Positions 1 through 6,830 of a stretch of DNA of 8,694 bases are shown here, piece after piece (the first letter of the stretch is position 1; each line of letters begins with the position of its first letter). Origin of the DNA: CALROG01 sp943369755 (lineage in GTDB: Bacteria > Pseudomonadota > Gammaproteobacteria > Burkholderiales > Burkholderiaceae_C); NCBI GenBank assembly GCA_943369755.1, contig CALROG020000057.1:1-8694 (forward strand), in the 5' to 3' direction. The position numbers and the translations under genes were made by a program. The notes beneath the pieces are model-generated. The model did not search any database and was not told where the DNA came from. It saw only the letters and a program-made list of their open reading frames with translations.

Positions 1-131
1 AACAAGGAACTGGCATCCGCCGCCTTCAATGCCCGCGTGATTCCCAGCGTGGCCTACACCGACCCCGAAGTGGCGTGGGTTGGCCTGACCGAAGATCAGG
101 CGAAGGCACAGGGCATCAAGGTCAAGAAGGG
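1..131 (+). repeat. Left copy of exact 131-bp terminal direct repeat
   Basis: Bases 1-131 are identical, base for base, to 8564-8694 and in the same orientation. The repeat lies wholly inside lpdA, encoding the stretch that begins N-K-E-L-A-S and ends at K-V-K-K-G, and both copies are in the same reading frame. It stops at the window edge, so the true length of shared sequence could be longer. It marks either a circular molecule of 8,563 bp, two copies of lpdA flanking the cargo, or an assembler overlap. Confidence 0.97.
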
Positions 132-432
132 CCTGTTCCCCTGGACGGCATCTGGCCGCGCCATTGCCAATGGCCGCGACGAAGGCGTGACCAAGCTGCT
201 GTTTGACGACAGCCCCGAGGCGCATGGCCACGGCAAGATCCTGGGTGGCGGCATGGTCGGTACCCACGCGGGCGACATGATTGGAGAGGTGGCCCTGGCC
301 ATCGAGATGGGCGCAGACGCGGTGGACATCGGCAAGACCATTCACCCGCATCCGACGCTGGGCGAATCCATCGGCATGGCGGCGGAGGTGGCGCATGGGA
401 GTTGCACGGATTTGCCGCCTACGCGAAAGTAG
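1..432 (+). CDS. lpdA: Dihydrolipoyl dehydrogenase, C-terminal part (5' end cut by window edge)
   Basis: Lpd is the FAD flavoprotein (E3) that reoxidises the lipoyl groups of pyruvate and 2-oxoglutarate dehydrogenase complexes using NAD+. The frame is open from base 1 and gives 143 residues to the TAG at 430-432. It holds the end of the central domain and the complete dimerisation domain: P-S-V-A-Y-T-D-P-E-V near the start, G-G-G-M-V-G-T-H-A-G in the middle, and the H-P-H-P-T-L-G-E-S motif that carries the family's catalytic His and Glu. No damage is visible in this part. A strong terminator follows 25 nt after the stop. Because bases 1-131 recur at the right edge in the same lpdA frame, this segment is either the 3' end of the pseudogene at 7793-8694 on a circle, or the 3' end of a separate, possibly intact, lpdA on a linear chromosome. 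The sequence alone cannot decide. Identification is firm; functional status is not. Confidence 0.9.
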   Translation, partial: NKELASAAFNARVIPSVAYTDPEVAWVGLTEDQAKAQGIKVKKGLFPWTASGRAIANGRDEGVTKLLFDDSPEAHGHGKILGGGMVGTHAGDMIGEVALAIEMGADAVDIGKTIHPHPTLGESIGMAAEVAHGSCTDLPPTRK

Positions 433-457
433 ATCTACCTGCAACCAGAATACAGAG

Positions 458-488
458 AGTCCGAACTGGCAACGGTTCGGACTTTTTT
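458..488 (+). terminator. Rho-independent terminator after lpdA
   Basis: A perfect 9-bp stem, AGTCCGAAC at 458-466 and GTTCGGACT at 475-483, encloses an 8-nt loop and is followed by six T (483-488). It sits 25 nt downstream of the lpdA stop and between two convergent genes. On the minus strand the same hairpin lacks a T tract, so it would act poorly on the asparaginase operon. The remaining stretch from 489 to 529 shows nothing recognisable. Confidence 0.9.
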
Positions 489-529
489 GCTATGTTCTCT
501 TAAGGTTGAATCGCTATCTTATGACCCAT

Positions 530-1534
530 TCAGTACGTGTCAAAAGCGGTTTGCACCGCGCGGGCATCCATGCCTTGGGTAAGTGCCAGTGATAGAAGGA
601 CGCGTGCTTTTGCGGGCGAAAGCGTATCGCCCGCCACAGTGCCATGTGATGAATCATCAAACTCGATATTTCGCATAACAATGCCGGTTGCCGCACGCGG
701 CGAGCGCACTACGACGACGCCTTTTTGTGTTGCACTTAGTACTGCCTCGGCCATCGCATCACTCAAAGACGCTGTGCCAGCACCTGCCACCACCAAACCT
801 TTTGCCCCGGCGTGCACCAGTGCTGCAACAGCCACGCCAGAGTCATCCTGGTGGCCTACAACAATATCGACGCGTGTCAGACTGGTCAGTTGGGCTGTAT
901 CGAATTCAGTTTTAACTGTGTGCGTGCGCGCTGGTTTCTTGTACATCCGCACCTGGCTGTCAAAGACCCAACCCAAGATGCCGAAAACCGGTGCTTTGAA
1001 GCTGTCCACCGTCATGGTGTCCATCTTGTGAACGTCACGTGCTGCAATGATCTGATCATTCATGACCACTAGCACGCCCATTCCTTTTGTCAACGGGCTG
1101 GCCGCTGCAACGACGGCACGGTATAAATTCATTGGCCCGTCTGCACTCAGGCTGGTGGATGGGCGCATGGCGCCTGTGACGATCACGGCTTTGCTGCTCT
1201 TGACGACCAGATTCAGGAAGAAGGCAGTTTCTTCCAGGGTATTGGTTCCAACGGTCACAACCACGCCTGTGCAGTCCGTCTCATTGAGCCAGTAGTTGAC
1301 GCGTCTGGCGAGGAGCAACATCGTCGCCCCCCCAAGGTTCTGGCTGGCCACTTGGGCCACCTGTTCGCTTTCCAGAAAAGCAACCGCTTTCAATGGGGGT
1401 ATGGCCGTCAACAGCGCTTCCACTCCAGTGACAGCCGCCTGGTAGCCAGCGTACTGTGTGCTGTTGGCGCCCGCGCCGGCAATGGTTCCGCCGGTGCCGA
1501 GCACCGTGACTTTGGGTAGTGTGTTTGCGTTCAT
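530..1534 (-). CDS. Asparaginase-like amidohydrolase (type II L-asparaginase fold), altered active-site motif
   Basis: The 334-residue product matches the bacterial L-asparaginase family, which splits Asn (sometimes Gln) to Asp and ammonia. The start was set at the ATG at 1534 because the family N-terminus begins there (V-T-V-L-G-T-G-G-T-I-A-G) and it lies 7 nt after the upstream ATPase stop; an in-frame ATG at 1654 would only add a shadow of the ATPase gene. No signal peptide is seen, so it is probably cytoplasmic. Kept family residues: nucleophile Thr17 in GGTIA, Tyr31, Ser64-Gln65, Thr97, the A-M-R-P-S-T-S-x-S-A-D-G-P block at 122-134, and Lys170 of the Thr-Lys-Asp triad. Odd: the usual H-G-T-D-T motif reads V-G-T-N-T at 95-99, replacing the triad Asp with Asn98 (codon AAT at 1241-1243). 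It is the last gene of a peptide-type ABC operon, so it may hydrolyse the imported compound. Fold is sure; substrate and activity are open. Confidence 0.88.
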   Translation of the reverse strand: MNANTLPKVTVLGTGGTIAGAGANSTQYAGYQAAVTGVEALLTAIPPLKAVAFLESEQVAQVASQNLGGATMLLLARRVNYWLNETDCTGVVVTVGTNTLEETAFFLNLVVKSSKAVIVTGAMRPSTSLSADGPMNLYRAVVAAASPLTKGMGVLVVMNDQIIAARDVHKMDTMTVDSFKAPVFGILGWVFDSQVRMYKKPARTHTVKTEFDTAQLTSLTRVDIVVGHQDDSGVAVAALVHAGAKGLVVAGAGTASLSDAMAEAVLSATQKGVVVVRSPRAATGIVMRNIEFDDSSHGTVAGDTLSPAKARVLLSLALTQGMDARAVQTAFDTY

Positions 1535-1541
1535 GCGCCAA

Positions 1542-3206
1542 TCACGCTTCCATTGCCCTGGATACCCATTCTTTGCCCGGCACTGCTGCCAGCAAGCTGC
1601 GCGTGTAGGCGTGCTGCGGATTGGCAAAGATTTCAGCCGTCGAGCCGGCTTCAACCAGTTGCCCTTTGCTCATGACAGCGATCTCCTCGCAAACGGTTGC
1701 AGCGACACGCAGATCATGGGTAATGAACAAAAGCGATAGTCCCATTTCCTTGCGCAATTCGTCCAGCAGCTCAAGTACTTGTTTCTGCACCGAAACATCG
1801 AGCGCTGAAACGGGCTCATCAGCTACGATTAGTTTTGGCTTGACAGCAAGTGCACGCGCAATACCGATGCGTTGCCGCTGACCACCGCTGAACTCATGCG
1901 GATACCGGTCAATGGCCTCTGGCTTCAGACCTACTCTGCGAAGAAGTTCGCGTGCTTCGGTGTACGCTTGCTCACGGGAAACGCCTTGAACGCGAGCCCC
2001 AAGCGTGACGATCTCACCCACTTTGTGTCTGGGATTGAGTGACGCAAAAGGGTCTTGAAAAACCATTTGTACCTGGCTGCGCAAGGGCAACAGCTCACGC
2101 CGGGAGCGGCCTGTGAGGTAAGCGCCATCCAGCAGGATGTCGCCACCATCTGCCTGCTCCAACCCAATGATGCACCGCGCCAACGTACTCTTGCCTGAGC
2201 CTGATTCGCCCACCAGCGCCAGCGAACTCTGCCGGTGCACGGTCAGGCTGACGTCCTGAACGGCGGCCACTGTGCGCTTGTTCCGCGCAAAAAATCCACC
2301 TGAGCTGCGATAGGTCTTTTGTAAAGACTTCACTTCGAGCAGCGGAGCTGTGTCGGCGCGGGTAGATGCATCCACGCTGCGGCTGCGTGGGTTCAAACGG
2401 GGCACGGCAGCAATCAAGGCTTTGCTGTAGTCGGCCTGCGGATCGCCCAGTACCTGTCGGGTGGTGCCAGACTCGACAATCTCTCCGTGACGCATCACTA
2501 CCACCCGGTCAGCAATCTCTGCCACAACTCCAAAATCGTGGGTGATGAACAGCACCGCAGTGCCGTGGCTGCGTTGCAGCTCCTTCATCAAATGAAGGAT
2601 TTGCGCCTGCGTGGTGACATCCAGCGCAGTGGTGGGTTCGTCGGCGATGATCAACGCCGGCTCAAGCGCCAGTGCCATCGCAATCACTACCCGCTGGCGT
2701 TGCCCGCCGGATAGCTGATGGGGATAGCTGTCAATCAGCCTTTCAGGGTCAGGCAAGTGCACATCGTTCAGCAGTTCCAGCACTCGCTTTCTGCGCTCGG
2801 CAGCGCTCAAATTGGTGTGAATTTCCAGCACTTCGTCGATCTGTCTGCCAACCTTCATCAATGGGCTCAGGGCCGTCATGGGCTCTTGAAAGACCATGGC
2901 AATCCGGCCTCCACGGACCGCCCGCATATCGTCTTCGCTCAAATGCACGAGATCGCGCCCTTCAAACAATATTTTTCCGCCAGTGACACGCAGGTGTGGT
3001 TTGGGCAGCAGGCCCATGATGGCTTTGCCCATGACAGATTTGCCTGAGCCGGACTCACCGACGATGCACAAGATTTCGCGTGGGCGCACTTCAATCGAAA
3101 TGCCGTTCACCGCATGGGGCCGGTCTGACCAAGAGGGCAGCGCCACCGTCAGTTGCTCGATGCGCAAGACGGCATCTGTGTTCTGGTCGATTGGTTGTTG
3201 GTTCAT
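1542..3206 (-). CDS. Fused two-domain ABC transporter ATPase (DppDF/GsiA/YejF type)
   Basis: This 554-residue protein supplies both ATP-hydrolysing subunits of a peptide-type importer in one chain on the inner face of the cytoplasmic membrane. First domain: Walker A G-E-S-G-S-G-K-S at 50-57, Q-loop Gln107, signature L-S-G-G-Q at 165-169, Walker B L-I-I-A-D-E at 185-190, switch His223. Second domain: Walker A at 333-341, Gln384, signature F-S-G-G-Q at 439-443, Walker B L-I-V-A-D-E at 459-464, His497. Each half ends in the peptide-transporter C-terminal extension (Y-S-K-A-L-I-A-A-V-P near 260 and Y-T-R-S-L-L-A-A-V-P near 534). All catalytic motifs look intact in both halves. The ATG lies 6 nt after the permease stop with no clear Shine-Dalgarno, which suggests translational coupling. 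The downstream asparaginase starts 7 nt after its TGA. Fused ATPases of this kind occur in glutathione, microcin C and some dipeptide importers, so the exact substrate is not given by the family. Confidence 0.95.
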   Translation of the reverse strand: MNQQPIDQNTDAVLRIEQLTVALPSWSDRPHAVNGISIEVRPREILCIVGESGSGKSVMGKAIMGLLPKPHLRVTGGKILFEGRDLVHLSEDDMRAVRGGRIAMVFQEPMTALSPLMKVGRQIDEVLEIHTNLSAAERRKRVLELLNDVHLPDPERLIDSYPHQLSGGQRQRVVIAMALALEPALIIADEPTTALDVTTQAQILHLMKELQRSHGTAVLFITHDFGVVAEIADRVVVMRHGEIVESGTTRQVLGDPQADYSKALIAAVPRLNPRSRSVDASTRADTAPLLEVKSLQKTYRSSGGFFARNKRTVAAVQDVSLTVHRQSSLALVGESGSGKSTLARCIIGLEQADGGDILLDGAYLTGRSRRELLPLRSQVQMVFQDPFASLNPRHKVGEIVTLGARVQGVSREQAYTEARELLRRVGLKPEAIDRYPHEFSGGQRQRIGIARALAVKPKLIVADEPVSALDVSVQKQVLELLDELRKEMGLSLLFITHDLRVAATVCEEIAVMSKGQLVEAGSTAEIFANPQHAYTRSLLAAVPGKEWVSRAMEA

Positions 3207-3212
3207 GGTGGT

Positions 3213-4040
3213 TTACAGATCGGCCAAGCGTGGGTTGAGAGCGTCGTTCAAGCCCTCGCCCACCAGGTTGATGGCAAGAACGGTGAGCAGAATGGCGATG
3301 CCAGGTATGGTGACAAGCCACCATGCATCGCGCAGGAACGAGCGCCCGGCGCCCACCATGAATCCCCAGCTCATTTGATTGGGTGCACCCAGCCCCAGGA
3401 AGGATAGGGCGCTTTCAACCAGGATGGCGGTGGCCACCAGCAATGAGCCGGTGACGATTAGCGGGCTCAATGTGTTGGGCAGCACTTGCGTCATCAAAAT
3501 GGCAAGGTCGCGCTGCCCTGCCACAACGGCCGCCTGCACGAACTCGCGGGCCTTGACCGACAGAACCTCGCCCCGCACCACCCGAGCAATGGGCGGCCAA
3601 CTGACTACCCCGATGGCAATGACCAGATTCGTGGCCGACGGTGAAAGCACCGCGATCAAAACGATGGCAAAGAGGAATGACGGAATGGTTTGGAAAAACT
3701 CGGTCAAACGCATCAACACGTCGTCCACCCAACCACCAAAGTAGCCAGCAATTGCGCCTACTGCGGTGCCGAACACCACTGCCGCAAGCGTTGCCAGCAC
3801 AGCGATAAGCAATGTAGTGCGCGACCCGTGAATCAAGCCCGCGAGCACATCACGGCCAAGGCTGTCGGTGCCGAAGATGTGTTGCCCGGCAGGCTGACCG
3901 AATGGTGCGCCAACGATGGCAAACGGATCTTTGGGTGCCAATAGGCCCGAGAAAACGGCCATGATCAGCACAATGGCCAGCCAAATCAGCCCGAAGAGGA
4001 CGCGTGGGTTCCTGAGGAACCGGTGAGAAAAGCTTTTCAT
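3213..4040 (-). CDS. Peptide-type ABC transporter permease, DppC/OppC/GsiD family
   Basis: A 275-residue inner-membrane permease that pairs with the DppB-like protein encoded just upstream to form the translocation channel. The N-terminus has the family layout: a short basic cytoplasmic segment (R-F-L-R-N-P-R), one membrane helix at about 14-34, then the external segment with H-I-F-G-T-D-S-L-G-R-D at 54-64, a DppC/OppC hallmark. Further hydrophobic helices lie near 75-100, 120-150, 195-215 and 240-262. The cytoplasmic EAA-type loop that docks on the ATPase is at about 166-189 (E-F-V-Q-A-A ... V-L-P-N). Length is normal for the family and no damage is visible. The ATG at 4040 has a good GAGGA ribosome site that overlaps the stop of the preceding permease, leaving a 9-nt gap. 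Confidence 0.94.
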   Translation of the reverse strand: MKSFSHRFLRNPRVLFGLIWLAIVLIMAVFSGLLAPKDPFAIVGAPFGQPAGQHIFGTDSLGRDVLAGLIHGSRTTLLIAVLATLAAVVFGTAVGAIAGYFGGWVDDVLMRLTEFFQTIPSFLFAIVLIAVLSPSATNLVIAIGVVSWPPIARVVRGEVLSVKAREFVQAAVVAGQRDLAILMTQVLPNTLSPLIVTGSLLVATAILVESALSFLGLGAPNQMSWGFMVGAGRSFLRDAWWLVTIPGIAILLTVLAINLVGEGLNDALNPRLADL

Positions 4041-4046
4041 TTTCAG

Positions 4047-4051
4047 TCCTC
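4047..4051 (-). promoter_or_regulatory. Ribosome binding site GAGGA for the DppC-like permease
   Basis: GAGGA on the minus strand lies 6 nt before the ATG at 4040 and overlaps the TGA (4052-4050) of the upstream permease as TGAGGA. Ribosomes finishing the first permease are therefore placed at the start of the second, consistent with coupled, equal synthesis of the two channel subunits. It fixes the chosen start. Confidence 0.7.
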
Positions 4052-5018
4052 AAGACATTTTTATGCGAGGGTCGAGCCAAACGTAGATCAAGTCAACCAA
4101 CAGGTTGATCAGCACTACAAGGCAAGCCGACATGAAGAAGATGCCCAGCAGCAGGTTGTAATCACGCGCGAACAACGACTGGTAAGCGAGTTGTCCCAGG
4201 CCAGGCCAGGCAAACACAGCCTCGACCACGACAGAGCCACCCAGCAGGGCACCAAACTGCACGCCCGCCATCGTGACCACCGGCAGCAGCGCATTGCGGA
4301 ACACATGTCGGGTGGTGATTTGTTGGTGCGTCAGACCTTTGGCTCTGGCGGTAGTCACATAGTCCAGGCCACGTTGCTCCAGCATGGAGGCACGCATCAG
4401 GCGTGCGTAAAGCGCTATATAGAACAGTGAAAGCGTTAGTGTAGGAAGCACCAAATGGTGGGCAATGTCCTTTACCCGGGCCCAACCTTCGTTGAAGGCA
4501 ACAACATCTTCCATGCCTGAAGTGGGAAACCACTCCAGCTTGATGCTGAAAAACAGCACCAGCATCAGGCCCACCCAGAAAAGGGGCATCGCATAGAACA
4601 CTACCGCCGCCACAGAAATAATATGGTCTTTCCAGGTGCGCACCCACAAGGCAGCCAGTACACCCATGCCCACACCCACCGCCAATGACACGACCAGCGT
4701 GGTGCCCATCAGTAACAAAGTGGGACCGAGACGGTCGACGACCAGGTTCAGAACAGGTGCACTTTGGCGAAACGAGTAACCCAGGTCCAAGGTCAGCAGG
4801 TTGCCGAGGTAGGCAAACAATTGCACATGGACGGGTTTGTCCTGTCCAAAACGTTCCCTTAGGGCGTCGATGTACTCTTTGGGTGCGCCACCTGCTTCGC
4901 CAGCCAGCACAGTGGCCAGGTCACCAGGCGCGAGTTGTAAAAGCAGAAAATTGACAATGACCACTAGCAGCACCACAGGTATGGTTTGCAGCAATCGACG
5001 AAGGATGTATTGGCCCAT
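4050..5018 (-). CDS. Peptide-type ABC transporter permease, DppB/OppB/GsiC family
   Basis: A 322-residue inner-membrane permease, the usual size for DppB/OppB. The start M-G-Q-Y-I-L-R-R-L-L-Q-T-I-P is typical: a basic amphipathic start followed by the first membrane helix (about 9-30), then the external A-P-G-D-L region near 30-34. Hydrophobic helices follow near 98-125, 133-158, 188-206, 245-268 and 288-313. The cytoplasmic EAA loop is at about 220-240 (Y-V-T-T-A-R-A-K-G-L-T), the ATPase contact. The C-terminus W-L-D-P-R-I-K is also typical. The ATG at 5018 has a purine-rich GGGG 6 nt upstream; another ATG at 5023 is out of frame. It is separated from the binding-protein gene by 95 nt holding a strong hairpin, and from the next permease by 9 nt. 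No disruption is seen. Confidence 0.95.
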   Translation of the reverse strand: MGQYILRRLLQTIPVVLLVVIVNFLLLQLAPGDLATVLAGEAGGAPKEYIDALRERFGQDKPVHVQLFAYLGNLLTLDLGYSFRQSAPVLNLVVDRLGPTLLLMGTTLVVSLAVGVGMGVLAALWVRTWKDHIISVAAVVFYAMPLFWVGLMLVLFFSIKLEWFPTSGMEDVVAFNEGWARVKDIAHHLVLPTLTLSLFYIALYARLMRASMLEQRGLDYVTTARAKGLTHQQITTRHVFRNALLPVVTMAGVQFGALLGGSVVVEAVFAWPGLGQLAYQSLFARDYNLLLGIFFMSACLVVLINLLVDLIYVWLDPRIKMS

Positions 5019-5084
5019 GGCATGCCCCAGCGTGCACCCACCGGCTTAACGCCCGCAGTGCAGTTGACGAAATAAAGGTGAAGA

Positions 5085-5104
5085 AGGAGGGGAACCCCCC
5101 TCCT
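5085..5104 (-). promoter_or_regulatory. GC-rich stem-loop between binding-protein and permease genes
   Basis: AGGAGGGG at 5085-5092 pairs perfectly with CCCCTCCT at 5097-5104 around an AACC tetraloop, an 8-bp and very stable stem. It starts 9 nt after the binding-protein stop. On the minus strand it is followed by a pyrimidine-rich but not pure-U stretch, so it may be a partial terminator or a 3' stabiliser. Such hairpins are known behind binding-protein genes in ABC operons, where they raise binding-protein mRNA relative to the permease mRNA. The rest of the gap (5019-5084) shows nothing else clear. Confidence 0.7.
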
Positions 5105-5113
5105 GATAAGCGC

Positions 5114-6700
5114 CTACTGCTTGTGGGCAGTCGCAAAGTTGCCGTAGATGCCCAGCGGCGTGTCGATGACGTTTTTGAACTGTTTGTTGATCACTGACGG
5201 ATAGCGCAATTCAAGCACATAGACCACGGGGCTGGCATCCGTCACGCGCTTGACGAACTCTGCATAGTGCTTGCCACGCTCAGCCTCGTTGGTGGCGACG
5301 CTGGCTTTGTCCATCAAAGCGTCGGTTTCAGGGCTGCTCCAGCGTGATCCGTTGACGAACACAGTGCCGGGTTTGATGCGATCAGAGTGCAGACCGCGAT
5401 GTACGCCCAGCACGGGGTCGGCCAGGTTGAACAGAAAGTTTGACGTGATGGTGAAATCGTAGTCGGTGTAGGTGCGCTTCAGCCACTTGGGCAGGTCTTC
5501 GTAACGCAGGGTCACCTTGATGCCCACCTGTTGCAGTTGTTGTTGAACGGACTCGCCGAAACGCTGCCATTCCTCACCGTAAGGTGTGATGTCGTGTGTG
5601 ATTTCAAATCGCATGCCATCGGCTTTCCGAGGCAAGCCTGCTTCGTCGAGCAGTTTATTGGCGCGAGCCAAGCGGTCGGCCACCGTGAAATCGGTGCCTG
5701 CAGCGTACAGTCCCGCAGGTTGGAAGTTGCTGCTGATCGGCCCCATCGCGGGTTTGCCGAATCCGAACCACACGTTGTCAATGGCGAACTTACGATCGAC
5801 GGCGTAGTTGATTGCCTGGCGCACCTTGGGGTTGTCAAACGGCGCTTGCTTGGTGTTGATGACCATCTCCACCATGGGTGAAATCATCTCGTTGCCCGTG
5901 GTGGTCACTTCCAGGCTGGGCAGTGCACTCAGGCGTTTGACATCGTTGTACGGCACGGCACCCAGGCCAGCCACGTGGGCCTCGCCTTTTTCGAGTGCGG
6001 CGGTGCGGGTGGATGGATCGGCTATGAAGCGCACGACCACGCGATCAAGGTAGGGCATGCCCTTGCGCCAGTAGTCTGGGTTCTTGTCGAGGCGCACCAA
6101 TTCGCCGCGGCGCCACTCCACAAACTTGAACGGGCCCGAACCGACAGGCTGGTTGGCGTTGGGGTGGGTTTTGATGTCGCCCTGACCATAGACATGCTTG
6201 GGCAGCATCGGGCTCTCAGAGCTGGCCAGCGCCTTCATGAGATACGGTGCCGGGTTGGCCAGCTTGAATACGGCAGTAGTGGCATCGGGCGTATCCACAG
6301 CGGTCACGTCGCGGAAGGTGGCAATGCCACGCGGATGGTTCTTCTTTAACACTTCCATAACAGTGAACTGCACGTCTGCGGATGTGAATGGCTTGCCATC
6401 ATGAAACTTGACGTCGCTTCGCAACTTAAAGGAAATGGTCTTGCCGTCGGCAGAAACGGTCCAGCTTTCAGCCAGGCTGGCCTTGGGTTTGAGGTCAAAA
6501 CCGTACTCCAACAAGCCGTCGAACACCTTGGCAGTGACCTGGCTGATAGGGCCAGCCGTGCTGATGTAGGGTGCCAAATTGGGTGGCTCTGGTTATGTGA
6601 TTTGCACCAACGTGCCGCCGGCCTTCTGGGCCCAGGCCATTGATGTTGGCCCGATGAGGGCAAAGGCGGCGGTCGCCGCGACGATCAGAGAACGGGACAT
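5114..6700 (-). pseudogene. Periplasmic peptide-type substrate-binding protein (SBP_bac_5), interrupted by an in-frame stop
   Basis: This would be the receptor of the importer: it binds the solute in the periplasm and hands it to the permeases. From the ATG at 6700 the reading gives a clear signal peptide (M-S-R-S-L-I-V-A-A ... S-M-A-W-A, cleavage likely before Gln25) and the usual mature start K-A-G-G-T-L-V-Q-I-T. Codon 36 is then TAA at 6595-6593. The same frame continues without any other stop for 492 codons, starting P-E-P-P-N-L-A-P-Y-I-S-T and including family blocks S-G-P-F-K-F-V-E-W and K-N-P-D-Y-W-R-K-G. A GGAG ribosome site at 6713-6710 supports this start. The simplest origin is CAA to TAA (Gln to stop). 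Restart at the TTG at 6577 would give a 487-residue protein with no signal peptide, which could not reach the periplasm. Full length would be 528 codons, normal for the family. A sequencing error or a strain-specific mutation are alternatives. Confidence 0.88.
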
Positions 6701-6830
6701 AGCATAAATCTCCAGGTTGTTGAAGCCGTCATGACGCAACGGTCGGATAAATGTAAAAAAATATCAACAACGTGGATTGATGTACGATTGAATCGCATGT
6801 CGCTAACTGTCGCACTAAACGCAACAACCA
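6701..6830. promoter_or_regulatory. Divergent control region between the ABC operon and the XRE regulator
   Basis: This 130-bp gap separates the operon (leftward) from the regulator gene (rightward) and must hold both promoters. It is visibly more AT-rich than the genes, with an A7 tract at 6755-6761. Symmetric elements are: the perfect 10-bp palindrome CGTCATGACG at 6727-6736; CGATT-G-AATCG at 6785-6795; GTTGTTGA at 6716-6723 with its exact inverse TCAACAAC at 6764-6771; another CAACAAC at 6822-6828; and TGTCGC repeated directly with a 10-bp period at 6798 and 6808. I cannot fix -35/-10 boxes: TTTACA on the minus strand (around 6758-6753) is the best -35-like word but has no good -10 partner. 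Operator assignment is inference. Confidence 0.5.
6710..6713 (-). promoter_or_regulatory. Ribosome binding site GGAG for the substrate-binding protein gene
   Basis: GGAG on the minus strand ends 9 nt before the ATG at 6700. Together with the signal peptide that follows, it shows that the true start is at 6700, upstream of the in-frame stop, and not at the TTG at 6577. A nearby ATG at 6705 is out of frame. Confidence 0.65.

Noticed and set aside
1535..1654. Upstream in-frame ATG giving a 374-residue asparaginase with a 40-residue N-terminal extension
   Set aside because: The extension overlaps the 3' end of the ATPase gene in another frame, is Arg/Trp-rich, is not a signal peptide, and the family N-terminus starts at the ATG at 1534.
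5114..6577. Substrate-binding protein starting at TTG 6577 as the true gene
   Set aside because: A signal peptide with its own ribosome site lies in the same frame upstream, broken only by one TAA; the TTG start would leave a periplasmic receptor without export signal.
6593..6595. TAA read as glutamine (recoded stop) in this organism
   Set aside because: It is a single case in one gene; the ATPase-upstream permease (3213-4040) uses TAA as its normal stop, so recoding is unlikely.
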